From positions 62,001 to 126,000 of the forward strand of contig CAYRNF010000002.1 of NCBI GenBank assembly GCA_964425695.1: a stretch of DNA of 64,000 nucleotides, given 5' to 3'. Source of the DNA: JAKPBU01 sp964425695. GTDB taxonomy: Bacteria > Pseudomonadota > Gammaproteobacteria > Xanthomonadales > Xanthomonadaceae. This document shows positions 37,021 to 47,600 of this stretch, piece by piece. Numbering within the stretch: position 1 is the first letter of the stretch; each line of letters opens with the position of its first letter. Below the pieces are notes generated by a model, which saw nothing but the letters and a program-made list of their open reading frames with translations, did no database searches and had not been told where the DNA came from. The translations under genes and the position numbers were made by a program.

Positions 37021-38616
37021 ATGCCGATGCCAAGAATAGGTTCTTGGAAGTATGTAGTTGCGGCGGCTATCGGCGTCACTGCGGCAGGCGTTTCGGGCTA
37101 CCAATACAACAGAGTTTCAGATTTTAGAGACAGGCCAACCTGGCATGTATTCGAGGAAGAGATCTCTGATGCGAATATCTTCAGCCCTATAGTCAGATAC
37201 GCGATGTTCAAGCGTGGCTCAGAGCCCTACGAGAAGGACTTGGCACAGTGGCTGGGGAAGATCGAGCTGGACGAGGCGCCGTTTGACGCGGCGGTTATGG
37301 AAGGCTTTCTCTCGCGCCTAGATAAAGGTCAGTTGGTGCGATTGACGGGTGCGTTCGCTTCATCCTCGAAACCGCTGCTACCGCATATCAAGAAGAAGCT
37401 ATTCCCAGCGACGACGGGGTGTGTGTTCGCTGGGGTCAACGACAACACCGTCTGGTCTCTGGTAAGCGAAGATAGCGACGAAGCTTATGAGGAGTACTCC
37501 GAAGAGTCCATCGATCAAGACTCTGAAGAGTCAGATGAGAGCGCCCTCGTCGAGGAGTCTACCGGAGACAACCTCGCACCCTTTGACCCGCTCACTCAAA
37601 CCTCAATTGAGTACGGTGAATACGACTACGCCGTGATCCCGTGGCGGATCGAGTTCGAGCACATTGAGGATCCGGAGCTGCGGGCAAGAATCGCGAAGTG
37701 CGTCGGATCGCTATCGTCAACCGCGAGCAAGTATTTCCCGATGGCCCTTGTGCCAAAGCAGGGTCCAGAAGCGCAAAAACTACTACAGCAGTTAATCGCA
37801 AAAGGAAATGCCACGCTCGTAGCCAACGTCAGCATGTCAAGCTCTGAGGTCTCGAAGCAGGCGATGGACTGGTTGGTGCGGAACGTCGATTCGATCTCGA
37901 AGGATCATCTTACGAACATTCACGCTTCGGGGATCGCGCCCGAGTTCAGGCGCGCTCTCTTCTCCCGATGGATCAGAGAAGATCAGCGGTCGAGGGCAAT
38001 TGCGACCATTCGTCAAACCTTGTTGGATGGGCACGATGTCGTTGCGCAAGACATGGCTAGGCCTATCGTGGATGGGAAAGACTCTACCTTAAAGAAGGAT
38101 CTGATCGTTATCCTGGCCAGGAATTACACGCGTCTTGGCCAGTTAAAGGTCGATGAAGCCTTTTCGGGGAAAGCGCCGCGCACGGAAATGTTTTACTCAT
38201 ACGACAACTACTTCAACTCCAACACAATGGCTCGCTATTCCCAGATTTCCGGGCATGGCTACGTTGAAGTGGGAAAGAGCTTTCCAGCCATCTACTGCAT
38301 GCCGCCAAGCGATAGTGAGGAGGAGGATCTTCGCAAGTTCATTGCCTCATACCCGTGGTTCCCTGCCACTGATGATGCTCACCTTCGGTTGGCGTCTCGG
38401 CTTTTGTTGGACGGTCGTTTGGACGAGGCACAAGCTGAGCTACGAAGCCTCGACGCTGCGCGCTATGTCGACACTGACGCCAAAGAGCTAGTGCCGGACG
38501 CGGTTCAGCTCATCGAAGCTGTTCGCGACGGTCGACGCACTGTTCCCGCAGCGCAGGATTGGTACGAGCTGAACTTGAGCGAGAGATGTCCAAGCGCACG
38601 ACGGGAGGATGCGTGA
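37021..38616 (+). CDS. Membrane-anchored protein, partner of hydrolase-protease
   Basis: A 531-residue protein of unknown family, 56 bp downstream of the protease gene, with a GGAG site before ATG 37021. One N-terminal hydrophobic helix (YVVAAAIGVTAAGVSGY, residues about 9-25) acts as signal anchor and puts the bulk on one side of the membrane. A very acidic Asp/Glu/Ser stretch spans about residues 144-183 (SEDSDEAYEEYSEESIDQ and on). The C-terminal half is helical and repeat-like (ASRLLLDGRLDEAQAELRSL looks TPR-like). The DNA is less GC-rich than the backbone. It could be a substrate, sensor or scaffold of the protease. Confidence 0.75.
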   Translation: MPMPRIGSWKYVVAAAIGVTAAGVSGYQYNRVSDFRDRPTWHVFEEEISDANIFSPIVRYAMFKRGSEPYEKDLAQWLGKIELDEAPFDAAVMEGFLSRLDKGQLVRLTGAFASSSKPLLPHIKKKLFPATTGCVFAGVNDNTVWSLVSEDSDEAYEEYSEESIDQDSEESDESALVEESTGDNLAPFDPLTQTSIEYGEYDYAVIPWRIEFEHIEDPELRARIAKCVGSLSSTASKYFPMALVPKQGPEAQKLLQQLIAKGNATLVANVSMSSSEVSKQAMDWLVRNVDSISKDHLTNIHASGIAPEFRRALFSRWIREDQRSRAIATIRQTLLDGHDVVAQDMARPIVDGKDSTLKKDLIVILARNYTRLGQLKVDEAFSGKAPRTEMFYSYDNYFNSNTMARYSQISGHGYVEVGKSFPAIYCMPPSDSEEEDLRKFIASYPWFPATDDAHLRLASRLLLDGRLDEAQAELRSLDAARYVDTDAKELVPDAVQLIEAVRDGRRTVPAAQDWYELNLSERCPSARREDA

Positions 38617-39545
38617 CTACCTCGCTGATCGTTGGTCTGGCGGCTTGGGCGATCCTCGCTACATTCTTCCTTATCCGAACGATACGAGGCTCATCCCGTC
38701 AAAGGAATCTTCACAGGCGACTGAGCCGGCTGATTGGCAAATTACCCGCTGACAAGCAGTTCGAGGCGCTTCTCTCTTCAAATGATGCCTACGAGAAGCT
38801 ACTGCCTTGGTTTCAGCGCAGCTTGTCGACGCTAGGAGTGATTGCGTTCTTCAGCATGAGCGCTGCGGCATTAACGCAGACAATCTCGGCGCAACTCAGC
38901 GAGTTCAAGGCGAGCGCGGCGGAAAGGCGCTACAGCTATATTCAGGACACGGCAAGGATCACTGATATTTCCAACGCCAGAAGCTCCCAAGCAATCCTCG
39001 CGATGATCGCATCGGGCATGCCAAGAATGCCTGAAATGGATGCGTTCCTACGAGCGAGATTGGCTATTCTGATTGATCCTCGACGACCGGACGATTCAGT
39101 ACCTCAGGACGCAAGCGAGAGCATCGCGATTGCTCTCGGATTGGGAGAGGCGAACTGCGCTGCACAGATCTGGCGCAATCACCCAAACGTCGATTTGACG
39201 AGATTCAAGCTTAGCCAGTCCGACACTTTGGCCTTTAGCAAGCTGCTCCACTATTTGGGAAACGATGCGAGGGCGTTGGCGTTGCTCGACAAGGTGCCTG
39301 GTCGCCACTCGTTGTCAACTGAGCATCAGATCGCCGCCCTCAGATACGTTCTCCGCAGAAGGGACGCTGCAATCCTAGAGCGGTCGACACTTGAAGTATC
39401 ACAAGCGTTCCGAATCCCGACAGATGAGGTTAGGCGGGGCATTTTGAGGTGGGCTCGGACTATCGGTGAAGAGAAGGCAAGCTTGCTCTTATCTCGAAGC
39501 GTAGATTTCTGCAAAGATCCGGGCGCGCAAGAGGAGAGAACCTAG
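38613..39545 (+). CDS. Membrane protein, third gene of protease operon
   Basis: A 310-residue protein with two hydrophobic helices near the N-terminus (SLIVGLAAWAILATFFLIRT and LGVIAFFSMSAAALTQTI) and a helical C-terminal domain (about 210 residues, no recognised family). I chose GTG 38613 because GGGAGGA lies four bases upstream and GTGA overlaps the previous stop, the mark of translational coupling. An ATG at 38586 in the same frame is an alternative. Like its neighbour it is less GC-rich than the flanks. Function unknown. Confidence 0.72.
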   Translation: MTTSLIVGLAAWAILATFFLIRTIRGSSRQRNLHRRLSRLIGKLPADKQFEALLSSNDAYEKLLPWFQRSLSTLGVIAFFSMSAAALTQTISAQLSEFKASAAERRYSYIQDTARITDISNARSSQAILAMIASGMPRMPEMDAFLRARLAILIDPRRPDDSVPQDASESIAIALGLGEANCAAQIWRNHPNVDLTRFKLSQSDTLAFSKLLHYLGNDARALALLDKVPGRHSLSTEHQIAALRYVLRRRDAAILERSTLEVSQAFRIPTDEVRRGILRWARTIGEEKASLLLSRSVDFCKDPGAQEERT

Positions 39546-39765
39546 TTTCTCGCGCGTTGGGATTGTAGTTGATGGGCTTGATCGCGATCGGGACGATGGG
39601 GCGGTGACGAACAGCTGCGGGATTTCGCACCCGTCGGATGGGTCGCAAAGCCGCGCTTCCGGAGAGGCGCGAGGCGAAGGCGATTGGCTTGTGCAGCCTT
39701 GTTTTCCCGGCTGCCCCTGCCAGTGACGGAAAACTACGGCGAAGGCGAGCTGATATCTGTTGAAA

Positions 39766-40107
39766 ATGGATGCTGACGCAGATGCAGTGTACGCCGCGCC
39801 CATCCAGATCCATCACTCCAAGCTGCACCTGTTTCCATCACCGCGGGGCATGCAGCACTGCGAGGTGATTGCACGTCGGGCCGCCTATCCCGATGGGTGG
39901 CCCAAGCGGCTGCGCCTGTCGTGGCCCGTGAAGGATCGCAAGGAAGTGCGGGGCGCGGTGTTGCATCCGAGTGTCATGGAGCGCTTCGCAGCGGGAGAGG
40001 TGGCGCATGCGGGGCAGACGTGCTGCTACCGCCCGGAGACGCTGAGAGAAGATGATCGGTTCAGCGCATACTTTCCGGGGCAAGGTCCAGGTAGAGTCGA
40101 AGGCTGA
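39766..40107 (+). CDS. Hypothetical protein
   Basis: A 113-residue open frame starting MDADADAVYAAPIQIHHSKL, with a plausible composition (HLFPSPRGMQHCEVIARRAA, RLRLSWPVKDRKEVRGAV). I recognise no family. It stands alone between the protease operon and the ankyrin gene and has no strong ribosome site, so it may be spurious. Confidence 0.45.
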   Translation: MDADADAVYAAPIQIHHSKLHLFPSPRGMQHCEVIARRAAYPDGWPKRLRLSWPVKDRKEVRGAVLHPSVMERFAAGEVAHAGQTCCYRPETLREDDRFSAYFPGQGPGRVEG

Positions 40108-40530
40108 GCATCTGAGCGATAGGCTCAGAAGAAGCCACGGAGAAGGCTTGCTAAACTCACCAGTCGAACGCTCGAACGACCGAAGTCTTTGTCAAAGACA
40201 ACTCACGCTCTTCGATACGTTGCAAGCGCGTGAACCCAACTAGCACTTGGCTGGTCGTGCAGCGCCTCGTCCCGAAGCGCATGCCTGGCGCGATGGCGCG
40301 CACAGATAGCGCGGGCCAAAGACGGCCTACTAACTACGCCATCAAGCTGGCAGTAGAACACGCGATGCCGCAGCACTTCGCACCAGCCAATCATTCTTTA
40401 ACCGCTGACCTCAAGCAAGACCTGGGCTGCTCAAGAATCTGTGCTAGACCACTTGAAGCTGGGCGGCGCGTAGACGCGATTTTCGATCGCGGCCTAGGTT
40501 AGGCCTGACCGAAGGAGTCGCCACTTAAGG
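40108..40530. other. Gene-free stretch
   Basis: These 423 bp hold only short frames with no protein-like composition. No repeat, tRNA or clear promoter was recognised. It may be a remnant of older island content. Confidence 0.4.
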
Positions 40531-41139
40531 TCAGAATCGTCCTCCCTTGGCTTTCTCAGTTATCTCTATGTCGGACATGCTGACTGGCTGGGTCGTTGAA
40601 GCCAAGTCCGCTTGTTCTGAATAGGAGCGGAGGAGCGCGATGCCTCGCTCGCATGAAGCACGAATTTTGTTGTGCATCGTCCCAATGATGCTGCGGTCGA
40701 GCATCTCTTGTGTGGTCTGCCAGGGAAGTTCACCTGCATGGTTTCTCGCCAGCGGGTCAGCTCCGCAGTCGAGCAGGTGCTGGACCTTCTGATCGCTGGT
40801 GCAGATGTGCAAGGGCGTCTCGCCCTCTGCCGTTTTTGCATGCACGTCCGCACCTGCCTGAGTGAGCAGTTGGCAGACCTCGATGGCAATCGCGTAGTGC
40901 AAGGCAGTGGCGCCGGCCTCGTCCGTGGCGTTGGGATCCGCGCCAAATTCCAAGAGCAACGCCACCAACTCAGGCGCGCGCGTCGCAGCCAACACCAACG
41001 GCTTGCTTTGAGCACCACGGTCGTCGATAACGTGATCGGGTTGCGCGCCCGCGTTAAGGGTGGCACGCGCTTTAGGCAGGTCTTCGCTAAGGATGGCTAA
41101 AACAAGCGCCTTGTTGAGCTTCCATTGCGGACGGGCCAC
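40531..41139 (-). CDS. Ankyrin-repeat protein
   Basis: A 202-residue protein with about four ankyrin repeats between residues 10 and 140: LVLAATRAPELVALLLEFGA, DPNATDEAGATALHYAI, ADVHAKTAEGETPLHICTS, and CGADPLARNHAGELPWQ. Ankyrin repeats mediate protein-protein contact. There is no signal peptide. The start is a GTG with an AGGA nine bases upstream. It stands alone, upstream of and divergent from the giant RHS gene (520 bp apart). Ankyrin proteins are sometimes immunity or regulatory partners of toxins; here that is only a possibility. Confidence 0.82.
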   Translation of the reverse strand: MARPQWKLNKALVLAILSEDLPKARATLNAGAQPDHVIDDRGAQSKPLVLAATRAPELVALLLEFGADPNATDEAGATALHYAIAIEVCQLLTQAGADVHAKTAEGETPLHICTSDQKVQHLLDCGADPLARNHAGELPWQTTQEMLDRSIIGTMHNKIRASCERGIALLRSYSEQADLASTTQPVSMSDIEITEKAKGGRF

Positions 41140-41659
41140 TGCTGCATCCTTGCTGGACGGGCAGCCATGCTAATCCCAGTGCGACACAGGTGCCTGATTC
41201 GGTAACCATCCATCACCATGCTGTCGGGTGCTTGGCAGAGTAAGGCGCTGGCGCGGCCGCGAGGTTCCATGCGCACCTACGGAGTCGTGGGCTAACTCGC
41301 GGCGGCAACGCCGGCTCGGGAGCGCCTCCAACCTATGGCCAGCGTCTGTCACGTGCAGTGCCGCTTTCTTCACCGCTATGCCCCCTAGGATAAGTTGCAT
41401 CAAGTGATGCCCCTCCTGGATGCACCGAGAGTCTGTCAGTCCCCTCCCGATCCCGTGGATTGGGGGTGCTCGCCGCTCAGCGCAACCGCAGCAGCCCAGG
41501 TGGTGTTCGCAACCTTAGAAATCAGTAGCTTACCGCATGAGGCCGGTGCTTACGGCGTTGGAAATCACGCGCCCCTAAACCTTTCTTGCTCAGTTGGGAT
41601 TAGAGCTTTCAACGAGCCGCATCAGGCGGCGGGAAGCATCTACCTAAGGGGTGTGCGCG
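41140..41659. other. Gene-free region upstream of the RHS gene
   Basis: These 520 bp separate the divergent ankyrin and RHS genes and should contain both promoters. Only short shadow frames are present; AGGGG at 41646-41650 is the probable RHS ribosome site. No operator or repeat was identified. Confidence 0.4.
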
Positions 41660-44600
41660 ATGGCTGCAGTGATCTCGGGCAATGGTCTGGGCCTGTTTGA
41701 TAGTTCCTTGACCCAGCTTGGACTGGCGCATGGCGGGAGCACCCGCCTGGGGCAGAGCCGCGAGAACCACTACGTCAATGTCGCCACCGGCAACCTGGTG
41801 ATGCAGGGGCTGGATGAGCTCATCTCGGTGCGGGGTTTCGAGGCCAGTTTCGTCCGCACCTACAACAGCCGCGGCACGGTCTCGGCCACCGGGCAAGACG
41901 GGTGGGTAACGGGTTACGAACGCCGGGTTGCGCTAACCGGCGTGCTCAACGCCGCGGGCAGCGCCGTTGCGCTGGAAGCCGGCGACGGGCACCAGGTGGT
42001 CTTCACCTACTCGGGCACCCCGAATGTCTACACGACGACTGCGGGCGATGGTGCGCACGACCGTCTGCAGTGGAATGACACGGCGAGAACCTGGACCTAC
42101 ACCGAAGGCAGCAGCCGGCGTGAGGAAGTGTATGCCGACCATGCGGATGCCGTGCTTAACGGTCGACTGACGCGCATTCGTGATTTGCGGACCGACGGTT
42201 CTGCACCGGCACAGTTCGACATCCTCTACGACGCCCAACAGCGCGTATCGGAAGTTCGTTCTGTTGACGGCGCGGGCGCTGCGGCGGACGCCATCCTGTT
42301 CGCTTACAGCGGCACGACCTCGACGCTCGCATCGGTCAGCACCCGTGAGGGCGGTGTCATCAGATCGCAGGTCAGCTACGGGTACGACTCCGTGGGCAGG
42401 CTGAGCTGGGTACAGACCGATCTGACGCCTACCGTGAGCTCGGACAACGCGTGGCAGGTAAAGGCTTCGCAGAACGACGGAAAGCTATTTCGGACGTTCT
42501 ACTCGTATGTCACCAGCGACCCTGCCGATCTACGTATCGCAAGCGTTGCGACCAGCGATGGGACCAGCGTGGCCTATACCTATGAGGCCGACCAGGCCGG
42601 AGGCTATCGGGTTCGCACCCTGACGCGCGGCAGCGCGGTGGATGGTTCGACACAGACCGTCACCTTTACTTACGGCGCCCAATCGACAGATGTTGTCGAT
42701 AGCCGGGGTGCGACGTGGACTTATGAGTACGACAGCGACAAGCGTCTCATTGCAATGCTTGAGGCCGCGCGCGCTGGACAGCGCCAGAAGACAAGCTACA
42801 CCTACGATACCGCTGGTAATCTCACCCGGACGTCGCAGGCGCCGTACAGCGGCGAGAACGCTGCGCTCGACACCATCTATCAGTACGATAGCAACGGCAA
42901 CAGGACGCTTCAGCGGGATCGAGCAGGCAACACGGTCGAGTGGGTCTATGACCTTGCGACCAATCGGCTGCTGCGCGAGATCCGCTACACCATCGCCGAT
43001 GCCGACGGCTTGGATCCGAGCAGCGCAGGCGGCAGCCTGCCTGGCGGCGCACTGACAACGCATTACGTCCACGATGCGCAGGGAAAGCTACGCTTCGTAG
43101 TTAACCCGGCGGGCGACGTTCGTGAATACACCTATGCAGGCGCTGGAGACGGCGTTGGACAGCTGGCCTCGGAGCGGCTTTACGCACGTGCGTATACCGG
43201 CAGCTCGTACTCGGAAGCCAATCTCGCCAGTTGGGCGAGCGGCCTTAGTGAGAAGCGCGATAGCCAGCTTACCGAATACCTCTATGATGCCAAGGGGAGA
43301 CTGAAGACCACAGTCGAACACACCGAAGTCGATGGTGATTGGAGGGATGGAGGTGAGGGCGATGGAATCCTCAACAGCACGACGCGCATCACCAGCTTCA
43401 GCTACAGCGCGCAAGGCCTGCTTCTGCAGAAGGTAGTTCTACATGGCAGCGGGCGCGACGTTCAAGGTGGGTCGCCTGCTACCAGTGAAGTCGTCGACTA
43501 CGTCTACGACGGGATGGGGCGGCTGCTAAGCGTTCTAGAGCGCGATGCCGCAACTTCCAGTGCCTCCCCAAACCCCGTGAGCGATCCTGCTGCCGCAGCG
43601 GCTTGGGATGCTGCAACGATCCTGACGACTTACGCTTATGTCGACTCTGAGAACAAGGTGCGGATCAGTCTCGATTCTGGCGTCGTGCGGACTGAAGCGC
43701 GAAACAGGGCTGGCCATCTGATCTCCAGTAGTGAAGTGGGCACTGTGGGAGGTGCCTCGGTTGCTCGGACGACGCTGCAGTTCTACGACGGCAATGGGCG
43801 TTTGCGAGCGATCCAGGACGCCACTGGCGGACGCGAGTATTACTTTTACGACCTTTCCGGTCGCCTTACGAGTGTGGTCGACAAGACCGGGAGCGTGGTC
43901 ACGACGAAGTACGATGGGGTCGGTCGCGCTGTGCAGACAGTCAGCTACAGCAACCGTGCCGACAGTTCGGCATGGCTGTCCGGACAAACGGTCGTCAAGG
44001 ATGAACTTGTCTTCAGCCTCTTTCCGCCTTCGCTAGCTTCAAATCAGGCATGGGTGAAAACCGACTCGAAAGATGATCGAAACGCTTACCGCACTTATGA
44101 CACTGCGGGCAGGCTGTCCACAGAGAAAGACGCGGCAGGTGTCGTCAAGACGTATGAGTGGGATGGCGCCTCGCGCCTGCTCTCCACGGCCACTGCACCG
44201 GTTGGGATGATCGCTCCCCCCACGATCAGCACTAACTACTTCTACGACGCCTCAGATCGCCTGGTTGCGACGCTCGATCCCGAAGGAGCACTTGTTGAGA
44301 ATGTGTTTGATTGCTTCGGCAGAATCACCAAGACCATCCGCTACGCGACGCGCATCGCCGACAGGCCGCCGGCTAGCGCAGTCCTGGCAAGCTTCCGACC
44401 CGCTGCCAGCGTTAATGATCAGATCACCCGCAACTTCTACGACGGTCGTGGGGAACTACTAGGTGTAGTAAGCGCCGAAGGATACCTGACCGAGTATGTC
44501 TACGACGAAGCGGGCAACCAGCGGGCGGTCAAGACGTATGCCAAACATCTGACCAACCTGTCCGGCGGGTTCGATCTTGCCACTGCACGCTTCTGGTCAA

Positions 44601-47600
44601 TGGAGGGTGCGCCTGCTGAGGCTTTCCAACTCACGCAGCGCAGCTTCAACGCGCTTGGCCAGCTGCAGACGGAAGTCAATCATGAGGGCACCGTCACTCG
44701 CTACACCTACGACGACAGCGGGCGTCTGATCAGGACCGAGGCCGCTTTTGGCGTTGCCAGCGAGGTGAGACAGAATAATCTGCGTTTCGACGTCTTTGGT
44801 AACTTGATTGGTGAGCTTTCAGGTGAGGGATCGACGCACCTGCTGCCTGGGATGAGCGAGGCCCAACTCGACGCAATCTACTCGCAGTACGGCACGCGGC
44901 ACAGCTACGATCTCGCGGGTCGCCGAATCGAAAGCATCGACGCTGGCGGCAACAAGACTTGGTATTTCTATGATGCGGCAGGGCGAAGCACTTTTCTGGT
45001 GCGCGGCGCGGCGCAGAGCAACGCGGGTGCGACAGGACCGCTCAATGGCTTCGGTGAGGTGGCGGAGACCCGCTACAACGCTTTTGGTCAAGTAGCCGAA
45101 ACGATCAACTACACCGGTCGCATTACGATCCCGGTGCCGGGCAGCCGCGACAGCGTCGCCAGCGTGATCCAGACACTGTCCTATCTGGCCACGACAGACA
45201 GCAAGCGTAGCTACACCTACACGACCCGTGGCCTGCTGGCATCCGTGCGGGACGCCGAGCAGGTCCTGACGCAGTACACCTACAACGCGTTCGGTTGGCT
45301 CACACATGAGACGCGCGCGGTTGGAACGACCGCGGAGACTACGTCCGCTTCGTTCTACGACATGCGAGGTCTTCTTACTAGTCGAGAGGAAGCGGCCGGA
45401 ACCACCGACGCGCGCACCCTTCAATGGGTCTACGACGTGTTCGGACGCGTCGAGAGCTCGACGGACGGGCGTGGTAGCTCGACCTCCTATACCTACGACA
45501 AGGCGGGGCGGCAGATCACCCGCAGCCAATCGGTTCTCGGCCGCCAGGAAACCTGGACGACGGCCTATGACGCATTCGATCGCACGCTGAGCGTGACCAA
45601 CCCGCACGGGCATACGACCCACTACGTCCACAGCGACGCCGGCCGCAGCATGACCATGACCACGGCAGAGGGTGTCGTCGTGGTCACAACGCACAACCGG
45701 CTTGGGCAAGTCCTCACGGTCACTGAGGCCCTGGGGCAAGCCACGACCTATCACTACAACCGGGATGGGCAGGAAACGGGGCGCCAGAACGCTCTCAACC
45801 CAGCGAGCGAGAGTCTCTACTATGCCAATGGCCTACTGGCAAGCAGCACCGATGCGGCCGGACGTAAGATCGAGCTCCGCTATGACGCGGTGGGTCGTGT
45901 GCTGCAGCGGATTGAGGATCCGCAAGGGCTTGCCCTTACCACGAGTTTCCGCTACGACGCACAAGGCCGCCTGCTCCGCGAAGTCGATCCCAGCGGTCGT
46001 GTCAGCGAGTATCGCTATGATCGGGAAGGCCGGCTGACAGAAACCGCTAGCGATCCCGCAGGACTCAACCTGCGAACGACATATCGCTACGACGCGCAGG
46101 GACGCCGGGTCGAAGTCGTCGAGGGCATCAAAGGGTCGGATACTTCGGCGACGAGAACAACGCACTACGGCTACGACAAGCTGGGTCGCCGCACCAGCGA
46201 GTCGGTAGATCCGTCAGGCCTGAACCTGACGACGACCTACGCCTACGACGACAATGGCAACGTCATCCGCCGCACCGACGCCAACGGGCAAACGACTCGC
46301 TATTACTACAGCGAGTCGAACCAGCTGATCTACACGTTTGATGCGCTGGGTGCGCCGACACGCCACTGGTATGACACCAGCGGAAGACTGGTCGCCACGC
46401 GCAGCTTCGGGCAGTTCTTCGCATCGTCGTCGCTGACCGACATCACATCGATCGCCGCGTTGGATGCGCAGCTGGATTGGAATGCGAATCTACCCTACGA
46501 AGGCAGCTATCGGATCCATGACCGCGATGGTCGCGTGCGCTTTGAGCTCAATACGCAGGGGCAGCTGCAAGAGCATGCCTACGATGTCGCTGGCCGCCCA
46601 GTTCATACACGGCGCTACGCCGCTCTTGCGCATTCGGCGTTTGCTGGTCTCGATCTGTTCAGCGGTGCGGTGCTCGATAGCCAGGTCGCGGCCACTGCGC
46701 TAAAGAACGATGTTCTCGACCAGGTCACCTATCGCGTCTACGACGCCGCCGGTAGAGTGCGCTATACCGTTGATGCGTTGGGGAATGTTTCAGCATTCAC
46801 TTACGATGCCGCCGGACATATCGCGGCCGAGAAACGGTTTGCGCAACCAGCGACGATGAGTCCGGCGCTGCGCGGAAAGCTCACGCAAGGAACGGCAACG
46901 CCCGATGAGATCGCTGCCGCGACGACGGTGACTGGCGGTCGGGATATGGCCACATTCACGATCCGAGATGCGGCGGGCCGCATCCGCTACACCATCAACA
47001 GTGCCGGCAGCGTGCGCGAGATCTTGCTGGATGGTGGAGGCCGTACGGTCGGCACTCGCACTTACGCAATCCCAATCGCCCTCAACGAGTCCTTGTGGAG
47101 CGCGGGCGGTCACCTGGCGCTTGCCGATGTGGAAGGCAAGCTGACCGCGACCATTCGCGACGACGTTCGCAATGGCGAACAGTATCAGGTCTTCGATGCC
47201 GCCGGCCGCGTGCGGTTTACGGTGGAAGTGAATCGCGACAGGAACGGCGTCTTGTCCGCAAGCGTCCGCGAGGCTCGATACGATGCCGCAGGACGTGTCA
47301 CGGAGCAGATCGCCTATCAAGGCGCGATCTCATCTAGCACGGTGGCGGCCAACCTGGCGGCACTGCGTGCAGGCTCCGTCAGCGAGTCAAGCGTGGCGGG
47401 GTGGGTGGCGGCCGGTGTGGACCGTTACACTTACAGCGTCTACGACGCCGCCGGACGCCTGCGCTACAAGCTGGCACAGGATAGTGCTACCACGATGACC
47501 GTTCGCGAGTTGCGCTACGACGCGGCCGGGCGCGTGAGCGCAGAGGTTGCCTACGCGAACAGGATCGCAACTTCGACCGCGAAGTCCCTTAGCGCAGTCG

